A stretch of DNA of 64,000 nt from positions 124,001 through 188,000 of the forward strand of contig JADILM010000009.1 of the NCBI GenBank assembly GCA_016617785.1, given 5' to 3'. The notes beneath the pieces are model-generated. The model was not told the origin of the DNA. It did not search any database and saw only the letters and a program-made list of their open reading frames with translations. The first letter of the stretch is position 1; every line of letters starts with the position of its first letter. Both the position numbers and the translations under genes were made by a program. This stretch comes from Sporobolomyces roseus (lineage: Eukaryota > Basidiomycota > Microbotryomycetes > Sporidiobolales > Sporidiobolaceae). This document shows positions 1 to 11,115 of this stretch, one piece after another.

Positions 1-133
1 AAAGAGAGTGTCTATAGGTTTGTAGGTGATGAATACTGATAAGAGGAGTTAAAGGAGTCGTTACAGAAATAGCGTTGGATCGAATCGAGTGAAATTGTTT
101 TTGTTCGTGAGCGTGAAGTGTCTATAGATCCCC

Positions 134-1670
134 CTAGTTCGCGCTACCACTCCATTGAATGGGACACACGACGTTTGTGACAGTCGCTTCCCTCTTTCCC
201 TCCCCTATAACACCCATAATGGAACTCGTGACCTCGACGGTCAAATTCAAGGGTTCTCGATAAGTCGATGCGTAGATGTGAGCGCAAGAAGACTTCATGA
301 TTGAGACTATTCAACAATTGTACATTCCCTCAATCAGCTCGAGGAAAGAGAAGCGAAAGGAGAAGAGAGAGAGAGACAGTACGAACAAGTTTGATCTGAA
401 TCTGAGGAGTAATTCCCAGAGAACAAGATTGGGAACTATTCACAACATCCACAGTCAGCTAGGGAAGAGGATTGAGATAGGCAGAGTGAGAGGAGAGGAA
501 GATGTACCTCGTAAGAAGTGACTTGTTTCCCAGGAATCGAAATCTCTCCATCTGACCAAGTCGTCCTACCAATCTCATCCCCCGTCTCACGTAACTTGAC
601 TGAGATCCCGAAGGAAGAGTATTTGACGGGAACGTAGGAAGATGTGGCGTCGACTGTACGCCTCGAGTCTATGAATCAGTATTTGAGAGGCAGAGATTCG
701 AAGCGAGAGGGACGTACGCGCAAAGATTAGGTTTCCTCGGAAAGAGTAGGAGACGGGATCGGTTGAGGTTATGTAAGGGTTCTCATCGGTTGAGGTAAAG
801 ACTACTGAGGGGACTTTTTGATCTCTGAAAGTGATGGTTGGAGTTCGAGGAATACAGAAGTAGAGAATCAAGATCAACCTGCACGATTAACAACCACTTA
901 TCAGTGACACTGATCGAGTCAAGATAGAGGGAAGTGTAGAATGCGCACCCTAGAAGGAAGAGTAAAACCGCAGGAACGACAATTTTCCATTTTCTCTTTG
1001 CCTTGTCCCAAGTTCCTCCTACGAATCCTTTCATTTCCTGTCTCTTTCTCCTACTCTTTGCGAACTTCCTATCATTCTTCTCATTCAACCCTTCACCCCT
1101 ACTCCAATCCCCCGAAATCTTCGGCATCGCAACCGTCTCATAAGCACCTCCTTCAAATTTCGCCGTACTCGAAATTTGCTCCTTCAATTGATAAGTTGAT
1201 CCTCCACCTGGGTTTTGTAAAGTAGACATGGTTCCTGAAGTAGACATTCGAGGGTTCAAAGGAGGAGGTAATCGAGATTGACGGTTCTTTTCAACTTGGG
1301 AGAAATCTCGATAAGTTCCGAACCCTCCTCCTTCTTCTTCATCGGATGAATCTGAATCCTCTTCTTCATGATGATCTCTATACGGTGAGTTGTTCTGTTG
1401 AGGGAGTAAATTGGTCGAAGCAGTTTGAGGTTGTCCTTCACTTCCTCCTCCTGTATCAGGTTGAAGAGCGTAGAGATCTGCAGAGGAGTATCTGGAATGA
1501 GCTAGATGAGGTGGAGTAGGATGAGCGAGGGGTGCGTAGAGAGGTGAACGAGAATTGGAGGATTGGGCAGAAGGAGTTCGATCTGGTGGAGGGGACTGAG
1601 ATTGGGGTGGATAACCCGTCATTTGTGAAGAGTAGCGTTGTTGATAATCACCTGATTGACGCGTGGTCAT
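134..1670 (-). CDS. LEA-2-like (DUF3712-type) single-pass membrane protein
   Basis: The first exon (1670 downward) encodes a 200-residue hydrophilic Ser/Pro/Gln-rich N-terminus with an acidic patch, a basic stretch, then one membrane segment (VVPAVLLFLLGCAFY). Three or four short exons follow and give an extracytoplasmic beta-rich region: PSVVFTSTDENPY, then after a 50-nt intron VPVKYSSFGISVKL and GRTTWSDGEISIPGK, then FPILFSGNYSSDSD, and a last exon ending CPIQWSGSAN with stop 134-136. The pattern of a TM followed by a YxSFxxSV...G..SIPG domain fits fungal LEA-2/DUF3712 proteins, whose role is poorly defined (stress or vacuole/wall related). The splice site after the TM is uncertain: only a donor near 906 and acceptor near 834 keep the frame. 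Family call is by resemblance only. Confidence 0.6.
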
Positions 1671-2226
1671 TTCCAGCTCGAGTGGGAGGGAGATGGGAGA
1701 GTGTTAACAGAGATCGAGAGAGGGGATCGGCCTGAGAGACGGACGGGTTCGAGAGGTCGCGCTACTTTGTACTTGAGTGTTCTATCGAGTGCTGTAGACG
1801 AGACAGGAGTAGATTGAATCGTGAAGCAAGAGAGAAATCAGGCGCAAAGTTGAAGGGAAACCAAGGAAAAATGCTTTCGCAAATTCGGAACAATCGCACC
1901 ACTCAAATCAAACCTCACAAACTTGAACTACGGCCACTTCAACTCTGACAATTCAATGTGTACAACAAGCTACGATCAAAGCGATTCACATCTCCGTCTC
2001 CATTCACTCTTCTTTGAGAGGACTGTTTTTTTTCGCACAGTTGGGAACGAATCGTCAGTCTGCTGTCTTCCTATCGCTCCTGCACTGCTACCGACTACCC
2101 TATTACCCTGACAGATCGTCCGCGTACCGCCGACCGATCCGGAACATAACCGGCGCCCTCGACAGACTCGAATCGCTAGAATCTTTGAAGCCTGATCTCG
2201 AATAACGAACAGCTTGAAAAGTGTGC
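1671..2226. other. intergenic, upstream of LEA-2-like gene
   Basis: This lies between the start of the LEA-2-like gene and the stop of the DUF3140 gene, both on the minus strand. It probably holds the promoter of the former. No supported coding region; short ORFs here lack splice partners or recognisable sequence. Confidence 0.4.
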
Positions 2227-2803
2227 TCACTCTCTACCCCAATTCTTCATAGACTTGACTGATTTAGAATTCTCATCTTTGATATGAGATTCCTGAGCCG
2301 AATGTCTCTTAATGTAAGCGACGACTACTTGTCCTCGACCTCAAAAAACCCGTCAGTACTCTCTTCTCTTTCTTCAAAACCACCGTATAACAACGAGTGA
2401 GAGCCTTACCTTTGCGCATATGAGCCAAATCTTCCTCTGAATAATCCTCCTCATTCCCTTCCGGATTCTTCTCGAGAATCTCAATCTACTCCTCAACTTT
2501 CCCTGGATCAGCTCCGCATCCTCAAATCAGCAGTGAAGGATGGTGAGACGTACGATCTTCCTTCCCGACTCATGACCGACGCTCTCATGTCCTCCTCCAT
2601 CCTCCTCGACTTTACCGGAATTATCTTTCGACCATCCACTATCTTGTGAATCAGAAGTTTCGAGCCAATCTCGGAGTTCAGAGGGTGTCATATTTACGAG
2701 ATCTGTACGAGAGGGGTTTAGTGAGGGAGAGGTTAGTGAGGGAGGGGAAGACGGGATACACACCTTTCCATTCTTCGATTACTTGATCATCCGATTTAAC
2801 CAT
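2227..2803 (-). CDS. DUF3140 family small protein
   Basis: Four exons splice cleanly. MVKSDDQVIEEWK joins DLVNMTPSELRDWLETSDSQ, followed by an acidic linker and GHESVGHESGRKI; then IEILEKN, DYSEEDLAHMRK and VVAYIKRHSAQ, ending KSMKNWGRE with stop at 2227-2229. The order of MTPSELxxWL, ESxGHESGRxIVEIL, DLAHMRKVVxYIKRH and a C-terminal MNWG-like end is the pattern of DUF3140 (PF11338 as I recall it). That family is common in actinobacteria and scattered in fungi; its function is not established. The start is the only ATG before the conserved first helix. A bacterial origin by transfer is possible, but the gene has normal host introns, so any transfer is old. Confidence 0.75.
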
Positions 2804-3795
2804 CTTGTCGGTAGCTGTATAAGGATGTTTTGAGTAGTGAGAGGAAGTGGAGGGGAGAAGGGAGAAGGGAAAGAGGAAGAAGGGAGAACGTCATGTTGAA
2901 CGACTCCTTGAGATCTTTCGATGAAATCGAATTTAACTGCTATCGAAGTGAATTTTTGGTACCTTTTCTGAATTCGTAGAAGAGAATCCTGTCAGGCTCA
3001 AGAGAAGCGCGCAAGTTCGATTACTGGTGGAAAGTGATCGAAATTGGCTCAGAGTACCTGTGTTTGTTCGATTGACAAAACTTGTGTCGTTTCTTTGAGG
3101 GTCCTCGAGGCTGCACGAACTGCTGTCGAAGAATGGTCGTGTCTGTGCGTCCTCGATCTTGCAAACATCAGCGCATTCATTTCGAGTCAATGCGTTTTGA
3201 GGGAAAGAAACGCACCTTCAAATGCTGCTCAACCCCTCTCCTTTCGCCCTATTTCGTCCTCGAGGTCAGCTCCCGGGAGAAAGCTCAAACGCTGAGCCGC
3301 TGATGTGCCGAACGGAAGAGGATGTGGAAAGAGTCAGGAGGAAGGAAAGGGGATCGAGGAAAGAAGAGTCATCCGAAGCCTTCGAAGTCAAAGAAGCGCC
3401 GAGAAGCCATCACAAGCAAAGCCCATGTCGCCCAACCGATTGAGATCTCGATGAGCTGCGTCCGAATCTGAGTTGGCGATGGAGGAAGGCGAAGTTTCGA
3501 ACTGAATAGTCGAAAGAGAGTCAAGTTTCGATCATCACTTCGAGCGCGTCTGTTCGAGTACCCATAAAGAGTAGATCTGTGTCGCTTTCGAATTCGCCGA
3601 TCAGTTCATCCATAGCATTGATCTGAAAATTCGAAAGAGAAACGCACCAATTCCTGCCCTTCGCTCGGAGACCCAATAATCACCAATTGATCTGTAAGCT
3701 CAAACGATCATCCAGTCAACACCGACGCATGCCTGATTCTGAGAGAAAGCTTGAAGCTACCTTTGTGTTCCTCTTCTACATTCCATTTCGCACTC
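2804..3795. other. intergenic, about 1 kb
   Basis: This separates the DUF3140 start from the EMC2 stop, both on the minus strand. Several overlapping short plus-strand ORFs lie at 3044-3443, but none has recognisable domains or consistent splice sites. The phrase gaaacgcacc occurs twice (near 3207 and 3640), with no interpretation. No gene supported. Confidence 0.4.
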
Positions 3796-5081
3796 CTACC
3801 GATTCGCTAACCATTCCCTCATCACCCTCAACTCCTCCCCCTTCGCCTGACCTTTCCCTTCATAACACCTCAAGACTTGTTCAGTCAATACCAATTCCAA
3901 CTTGTCCATTGTCTCCTGTCCGATCTTACTCTTCCCATTCACTCTCAATCTTGAAATACACTGTTTGGTTCCGACTTGGCTACTTTAGCTGACTTTCCCG
4001 CTTAAAGTAGAAAGATCCGGAGTACTAACCATCTTTGCACCCAACGCAGCTCTCCGCCCACACCCACCCAAACCCTTCGCTTTCCCCCCCTCCAATTCCG
4101 TACTCATTTCGACGACTCTCAAGAACTCTTTCAACCCGATTTCGTATTCTCCCATAGTAACGTTCAATTCGGCGTGTTGTAAGAGTATGAATGGGTTTTG
4201 AGGTTGTAAAAGAACGGCGTGGTTTAATGAACTCAAAGCTTGTTCGAATCTATTTCCTTTTTTCAATTTTTCATCAGTTCGGGAAGAAAAGAAAGGAGAG
4301 AGAGGGAGGGAGAAGAGACCGTACAATCCAAGTTCAGAGTAGCAACGTGAGAGGAGAATCCAAGCTTCCGCATCGATATAACTCGTATCCAAATACTCTG
4401 TCAATAACCTAATCCCCTCTTGTCTCGACAACCCAGTTTCATCTCGTTTCTTCGAGGACTCGAGTGGTGTAGAGAGATGTAAAGTGATCAAACGTTTCCG
4501 AATTACCTGCATATTTCCATTCCCTCAATCTTGCGAATTCCTCGCGAAATTGAGAGTTTGAAAGAACATACGACGTCGGTTTCCTTCTCCTTCAATCTCG
4601 TTTCATACAATTCCCTAGCTTGACTTGATTTCCCTTCCCCCTCGAGTAGTGCACCCCTCAACGCGATCACTCTAGGACTCCCTAAATATTTCGCTTCCAA
4701 TCTATCAATCAACACCTAATAAAGAAGAATCCCACTCTCCCAAACTCCTCATTAGCTCTCTTTCTAGAGAGAGAGTGTGAGAGTGAAGTGAAGACATACG
4801 GATGCTAATTCTAATTGACCTGATTCTACACAACCAAAAGCGATTTGTTCTTTCACTATCCAAGCTACTCCTCCTACCCCCAATCAGCGAGAGAAGGGAA
4901 GGGAAGAGAGAGAGAGAAAGAGAGTGTATGTACCTTGATCAGTATCTTTGTTTGTCCAACCTGAACGAACTAGTTGTTGACCTAATTGAGAGACTTGAGA
5001 GGGGAGTCGGAGACGAGAAGTACGGATTGAAGAGAGTCGATCCAGGATGGCGCTGGTTGAGAGTGAGGAGGAAGTCGTCAT
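3796..5081 (-). CDS. EMC2: ER membrane protein complex subunit 2 (TPR protein)
   Basis: EMC2 is the cytosolic TPR subunit of the EMC, which inserts tail-anchored and multipass proteins at the ER. The exons in order read MTTSSSLSTSAILDRL..., EQIAFGCVESGQLELA, VLIDRLEAKYLGSPRVIALRG (EGEGKSSQARELYE), then KRLITLHLSTP...GIRLLTEYLDTSYIDAEAWILLSRCY, FEQALSSLNHAVLLQPQNP and GEYEIGLKEFLRVVEMS. The final exon gives KLELVLTEQVLRCYEGKG with stop 3796-3798. The repeated helix pairs with AxWxxLSxxY and ALxxxxxAVLLQPxN are TPR units typical of EMC2. An in-frame upstream ATG exists (5147), but 5081 gives the usual short N-terminus. GET2 and GET3, other insertion factors, also lie in this window. Confidence 0.88.
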
Positions 5082-5298
5082 GATTCGAGACAGCTTGGGG
5101 GAGTGGTAGGAGAAGGAGGGAGGGAGGAACGTACTTGAATTGATCAAGTTGATTCTTGACTTTTAAACACTTGACTACCGATCTACTCGATAGCTCAAGG
5201 TACTGCTAGATACCCGTATACACTCGCTAGATTGATCAGCGAGTCGCTCACTTCTTCTCTTCCCCTTTTCATTCTCCCCACTTGCTCACTGATCCATC

Positions 5299-7006
5299 AG
5301 TAAGCCCTCCCTCCTCTCTCTCCCCTCTCTACCATCCAAGCTAACCCTCTTCACTCTCACAGTGTCACGTACCCCTTCACTCACCTCGAACCCCCCTCGT
5401 TCAATGAGACAAACTCCATCAACCGCTTCATTCGCATCGACCACTTCCACTTCCCTTTCTCACGATCCATCAGGAGGAACTGCATCTGCTGCTGTATTCA
5501 GGAACTTGAATTTTGGAGCGAGTGTACCTTTGCAGATTGTTATCAAGAGTGAAGAATTACCGGTGGGAGCGGACAGAACAATAGACAATTATTATGTGCG
5601 TCCCTCAACTCTAAACCATCCCACCTACCTTGAGCGAGGTGCTGATGGGAAAGAAAAGCGTCGACACAGATCCAAGCACCGAGAGTTACGTATTTGCCAT
5701 TGTTGTTACAGACGATCAAGAAACAATTCTTGAGTCTGATTTTGGATGAACGAGCAATCGAGGAATTGAAAGATGATCAATTCTGGTTCGAAGCAGAGGG
5801 GAATCAGGGAGGTCCTCTCAAGTGGTGAATCCGTACCTAAAACGATCCAGGTCGAAACTCGTGTGCTAACTTTTCGTTTGTTCGTCGTTTCTCAGGCATT
5901 GGCCTTTAGGAGTTTTATACGATTATCACCATGCCCTCTCACATCCCAATCTAACAACAACAGAGACCCACTCTCCATCAACAGATACGACGGTTCCTCC
6001 ATCCCTCGCCTCAGTATTCGCACCTTTCAACCCTTCATTCTCCCTCTCCTCCCCTTCCTCTCAACTCGACCAATCCCTTTCCCTCCCCTTCACTCCAACT
6101 CGAGGTGATTCCCAATCGACCCTACGCGCAACCACAACAACCACATCCCGTTCTTCCTCTCTCTCCGTTTCCTCCTCCTCCCCTCAGCCCCCTCCTCCCT
6201 CGATCCTCCCCTGGCGTCTCACCCTCCATCTCTCAAACCCACCACAAGAATCCTTACTAATGAAATCAGGTCTCATGGAATGTAAACAAGGTTACATGAA
6301 TCGATTGAAAGAATCTGATCATATTAGATTCGGAGCATCAAAGAGACGTTTAAACAACTTGAGAAAAGAAGAACAAGATTCTTTATGGGATGGTGTAGTT
6401 ACCGGTAAAAATCTAAACCCTTTCTCTTCATTCTCCCCCGCTGCGTATTGAGCGATAACTAATGAGGAAAAAGTGAAATATAAAGGGAACTTTGATCTGT
6501 TCTGGTCGGTCGCATCTAAACTCATTCCAACCCCACCAAATTCGATCCTGGAGAACAACACTTCTACACTCTCACTCGCTCTCCCACCATCGAGTACTCT
6601 TCAACTAGGAGCTCCAGGCTCGGTCGGGAATGGGAGTGAATCAGTCAAGAATGTACCGATTCGAACGGTTCTAGCGGGAGATTCCGGTCGTACCTACTCA
6701 GTTCCCGTCAATCCATTCTCACCCTCGGGTACGTCCTATCTCCCTCATCCAATCTCCTAACTTCCTGAAAACTAACTTCGATTTTTCGAGTGAGAATAAG
6801 GTCAACCGACAACTCTTCATTCTTACTTATCCTCATTATTCCCACTCCTCTTCCCCCCAACAACTGGTGAAAAGAAACAAGGGGTTTATGCGTTAGTACA
6901 AGGTGTTAGTGTGCCTTTGGAGAGTGAGGTTGGGTGGTTAGGTGCAAATATGACTGGTGGGGATGGGTGGGTTTGGGTTGTCGTTGGGATTGATGAGGAG
7001 GGGTAA
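5299..7006 (+). CDS. ATG5: Autophagy protein Atg5
   Basis: Atg5 is conjugated to Atg12 and helps lipidate Atg8 during autophagosome formation. Exon 2 encodes VPLQIVIKSEELPVG...IDNYY; a 74-nt intron (5596-5669) joins it to IQAPRVTYLPLLLQTIKKQF, then GNQGGPLKW/HWPLGVLYDYH. These match the N-terminal UFD and the xIPLKWHxPxGVLYD signature. A Ser/Thr/Pro-rich insert of about 95 residues follows, then PWRLTLHLSNPP and YMNRLKESDHIRFG; the lysine of LKESD is the expected Atg12 acceptor. The C-terminal UFD ends ALVQGVSVPLESEVGWL. The start codon appears split: A at 5299, a 63-nt intron 5300-5362, then TG at 5363-5364, giving MSRTPSLTS. The alternative start is ATG at 5404. Stop is 7004-7006. Confidence 0.9.
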
Positions 7007-7107
7007 GAGGGACAACTGAGTGGGAGGGAGAGAGATGAGATAGGGAAGGGGTCGGAGAGAGTTGAAGAGCAGAAGGGAAGAAGGAGGAGAAAAGTGGATG
7101 AGGGAAA

Positions 7108-8189
7108 ATGGACGACTTCCGCCTTACGAACAAGAGAGAATTTCGAACTACCATCTTTGGAATTGTCCCTCTCCTACTCTCTCTGTCACTCGGTGACTCG
7201 CTCTTTTCAAGAAGAAGAAAACCCCGACGATTTGTCACAACTCAATCATTTTTCGACCCTCGACTCCTTCTTCAAGCTTCACTTGACTTCATTACCAAGT
7301 CTCTCCCTCTCTCACACATACTTCGAGTAGCTCGAGGTTCACTTTGGCCATGTCCGGAGTTTCCGCGGACCAATTCTTCCCGACTCCCTACCTCTCCCTC
7401 CAAGTTCCTCTCAACCTCCTTCCAAACACTTTTCAACACCTTGCTTCACTCCTCACGCTCATGTCCTACGCATCCTCTTACCCTCGACAGCGTCAACCTC
7501 ACCTATACTCTTCCTCCACCTACTCTTTCCTCTCCTCGTCCGAATCCGACTCTCCCCTCACTTCTCACTCACTTTCCAAGCCAACCTACGTTCAAAACTC
7601 GCATCACAAACCTCACCAATCCGCCGTACGTCCCTTCTCTCACTCCTCCTCCCTCTCACCACTCCAGCTGACTTTCTCGAAATGCGAGTTATCATATATA
7701 GTTAAGCAAACAAATTCGAACGATTATAGTACTCCTCTTTCTCGTCGCTTTGATAATTGGAGTTTCCTACCTCGTCTACAAGTACGGAGGACCTACTGCG
7801 GTGTATGAGAGGGCAGATGAATTCGTTCATTTTCCCGAAGTTACTACTCCAGTGGATCCAATCGAGAAATTAACGGAAGGTACGTCTGAAGCTGAACGAC
7901 AATCTGGCTTGTTTGAAGAGGGACTGATTGTCTTGGGATTTCGGATTACAGGTGTCGTGAGTGTAGCTACTCAAATCGCTGGTGCAGTCACTCGTACGCT
8001 TTTACTCTCTCTTTCCGACAACTAATCCAGCTGGGAGCTGATGTCGAAAGTTGAGCTGCTCGTACAGAAGCAGCTGGACAAGTAGCGGATGGAGCCAAGG
8101 ACGCGGCGGACAAAGTTGGCGATGGTGCGAAGGATGCAGCGGGGAAGATTAAAGACGTTTTCGGAGGAATTGGCAGAGAGAGATACTGA
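7108..8189 (+). CDS. Small single-pass membrane protein with LEA-like C-terminal repeats
   Basis: I do not recognise the family. The 3' half is well supported. An exon encodes KQIRTIIVLLFLVALIIGV, one clear TM, followed by SYLVYKYGGPTAVYERADEF and VDPIEKLTEG. Splicing at a GTACGT donor leads to VVSVATQIAGAVT. A last exon gives AAGQVADGAKDAADKVGDG, AKDAAGKIKDVFGGIG and stop 8187-8189. The tail is built of GAKDAA/DKVGDG repeats, amphipathic and LEA-like. The 5' half (from ATG 7108, MDDFRLTNKREFR) is one long open frame that joins the TM exon in phase via a donor inside the GTACGT at 7626 and an acceptor at 7705. Its sequence is less convincing and the true start may differ. Confidence 0.45.
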
Positions 8190-8424
8190 AGGAAGCGAAG
8201 GAAAACGAGGAGAAAGGGAGGAGAGAGGAGCAAAGTGTCGAGTAGGAGGAGAATGAGTGATGTATTTACAGAGGAACTTATAACGACAAAATTGAATACT
8301 ATATTTTTGTTTGTAACCCGTTGACCGAGATCACTACAGCAGGAAAGAGAGAGAGGAGTAAAGGAAAAGCTAAGGTGATCTATAGACGGGATGTCGCCTT
8401 CTTCTCGGAAGACGACTCCTCACT

Positions 8425-10798
8425 TCAGGCGAGCTTGACTTCGAGAGGGTTCTACGAACGTAGAACGAGCGAGTCAGTTGAGCGATTCGATGAGAAAGAG
8501 AGGGGAAAACGTTGACTCACCTTGCCAGCTTTGATATCCTCCTTGTTGAGCATTTTACCCAACTTCATCAATTCCGAGCAATGCGCTACGATAGGGTCTC
8601 GTTGCATTGAAGCAGCAGCGACAGTCTCGTTTCCAGCTGCACGTAAATGGTTCATCAGCACCTCGCTTCCGAATCAGATCCGGAAGGGAAAGCTCACCAA
8701 AGTAGTAAGCGACAAAGTTGAGATCGTCTGGATTACCTTGAACCTCGACGTCGTCCCACTTAGAGGATTTCGAAGTTCCAGCATATCGGAGTTGTTGTCC
8801 TTGAGCAGACCAGAAAACTGCCACTTTATCGTAAGGTTTCGATTCTCCCGTTGCGAGAAGATGAGCGATCGTTCGACCGTGGTTCGAAGCGACGTTCCAA
8901 TGTTGAACGTAGCTGAGGCCGTTTCAATCCCACATCAGCTCGTGTGGAAGAGGAGAATATCGAAGAGAGATGAAAAAAACTCACTTGTAATCACCCATCA
9001 ACTCATCCTTGTACGTCGCGATATCTCCCAAAGCGAACACTCGTCCTTGACCTTTACCCTTTAGTTGTTCAATCTCGAGCACTCCGTTCGTCTTGACCGT
9101 TTGATTCTTCTCAAGTTCGAGTCCAGCGTCCTTCAAAAGTTGAGTAGCAGGTTTGACTCCGACGCCCTGCGAGTTGAACCACCCGAATCAGGATCTTGCA
9201 GGGCGGAAGATAAAGAGAAGTTGAACTCACGAGGATAACGACGTCTGCCTTGAGCTTCTCTCCCGATTTCAAGACGACTTGTCCAACCTTTGATGAATCA
9301 GATTCTGAAGCGGTAAAGTGAGAAAGTTCGGCAGGAAGATAGAACTTGGTGCCCTTGCTTTCGTGGAACTGTTGATCACACTCTTCGTCAGTGACAGTCC
9401 TGAATCGATAAGCGAGTGAGGACTGACCTTTTTGATTCCTTGACCGATCTTCTCCCCAAGAATCTTTTCGAAAGGTGCACCTTCCATGCCGACTACAGTG
9501 ACGTTCGCCTTTCCAGAAGCAGCAACGGCAGCCTCCATTCCGATGAAAGAAGAACCGATGATCACGACGTTCTTCTTGTCCTCATCCTTCTCTGGTTCAC
9601 CGAGAGCCTTGGAGATTGCCTCGGCGTCCTTGACACCACGGAGAAGGAAGACGTTTCCGAGATCTGCTCCATCGAGAGGAAGTCGAATAGGATTGGCACC
9701 GGTAGCGAGAATAAGGTTTTCGTAAGATTCAGTGTTTCCATTCGATAGTTTGACTTGGGACTTTTCAAAGTCGAGGGAGGTAGCTTCTACGTCGAGAACG
9801 AATTCAACTTCGAGTTTCTTGTAGAAATCGGCAGTTCGGAGAGCGATTTTCGAAGGGTCTGAAATGAGGGCTTTCGAGATCTTTGTTCGGTCGATAGGGA
9901 GATGAGGTTCCTTTGAGATGACTTTGATTGTACCTTTGTAACCTTCCTCTCGTAGCGCTTCGACGGTGTGAGCAGCACCAGGTCCTCCTCCAACGATGAG
10001 AACGCTCGAAGGTTTCGAAGATTCGTCTTCACCGATCGAGACTTTGGGTCCTCCAGGTTGACGAGTCGCGTTGATCGCCTTCTCGTCGGAGGGAGCGTGG
10101 ATGAAAACTGAACCATTCTCGATCTCGACCTTGAAAGATTGAAGAGCGTCGATTCCGGGTGCGTCTTCGAGGTCTCCGTTCTTGCAAACGTTGAAGCAAG
10201 CTCCATGCCAGGGGCTACGTATCGAGGTTGGAGTCAGTCGCGAGCTTGAAAGGGGATGAGGAAGGGAGAGAAGTCGAGGAGTTCTTGGGACAACTTTTCG
10301 CTCCCTCGTACTCGCATCGTCCTCCCACTGGAGAGGAACAGAACTCACCAAACCAGACGTCCCTCTTCAGTCAACACGCCCTTGCTTAAGGGGGCACCGT
10401 AGTGAGTACACTTCGAGCTGTTAGCGTAGTACGTTCCCTTGACCTGTGCTCGAGGAAGAGGAGGACGAGATTTGAGAGAGATTTCGAGGGAGAGGAGGAC
10501 GAGAGTTGAGAGAGAGTTCGAGGGAGAGCAGGACGAGATTTGAGAGAGAGTTCAAGTCAGTTCAGATCGGACCGAAGGAAACGATCTCGATGAGATTGGA
10601 ACTCACCTTTGATAGCAGGATCTTGGACTCAGAGTCCTCCTTGGGGAAAGGTACCTCCTTCATCTTTCCATCTTGAAGCATATCTACTGATCCGACCTTT
10701 ACACGAACAGTTGAGGAAGACATTCTGAATAGAGTTGAACGATTGAAAGTTGAGCGAGTGAAGCGTTGAAGTGTTGTAGGTTTGAACAAGCTAAGCAT
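8425..10798 (-). CDS. Mitochondrial Rieske-AIF type FAD oxidoreductase (AIFM3-like)
   Basis: The protein starts with a likely mitochondrial presequence (MLSLFKPTTLQRFTRSTF, rich in Arg/Ser/Thr, no acids). A Rieske [2Fe-2S] domain follows: KCTHYGAPLSKGVL, then across an intron VCPWHGACF, giving the C-x-H...C-x2-H ligands. Next come the FAD fold (SVLIVGGGPGAAHTVEALR), the central motif ENLILATGANP, and the NAD fold (KNVVIIGSSFIGMEAAVAAS). Then VILGVGVKP, the second FAD motif GRVFALGDIATY, and a C-terminal reductase region (KVAVFWSAQGQQLRYAG). The last exon is NPLEVKLA, stop 8425-8427. This order matches AIFM3 and fungal AIF/putidaredoxin-reductase-like proteins; substrate is unknown. The intron between Rieske exons 1 and 2 is enlarged by a 34-bp tandem repeat. 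Confidence 0.88.
10451..10552. repeat. 34-bp minisatellite, three units, in an intron
   Basis: Three head-to-tail copies of a 34-nt unit (10451-10484, 10485-10518, 10519-10552) differ at only a few positions; each contains the core gaggacgaga or gcaggacgaga. The array sits inside the first intron of the Rieske-AIF gene and makes that intron roughly 170 nt, against about 60 nt for its neighbours. Confidence 0.85.
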
Positions 10799-11115
10799 AC
10801 GCTATCTGTTGCAGATAGACTAATGAAGAGTGAACGGGGGAGAGAGAGGAGGAGAGAAAGTGGGGAATCCGTCATCGAACTTTGAAAAACCCTCTCAATC
10901 GAGGATCCTCCACCAGCGAATCAAAAACCTCGCAATTCTGTTGACTTTTCGAACTGATCCTGACAGCGAGCGACGGAATACATCTATTGTATGATCCAAC
11001 CCTCGAGAGGAGAATTCGGCTCATGGGGTACGAGCGAAAAAAGTTGAAATTGTGAAAGTTTTCGTAGTCAAGCGTAATAACAAGCGAAGAGAGTAACTGT
11101 ACAAGCTGATCCACT

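Noticed and set aside
3044..3443. Overlapping plus-strand ORFs with several cysteines upstream of the DUF3140 gene
   Set aside because: Cysteine spacing matches no finger, frames overlap each other, and no splice structure joins them.
6906..7238. 110-codon minus-strand ORF overlapping the ATG5 3' end
   Set aside because: It covers the conserved ATG5 C-terminus in antisense and its sequence is low-complexity Ser/Pro/His; shadow ORF.
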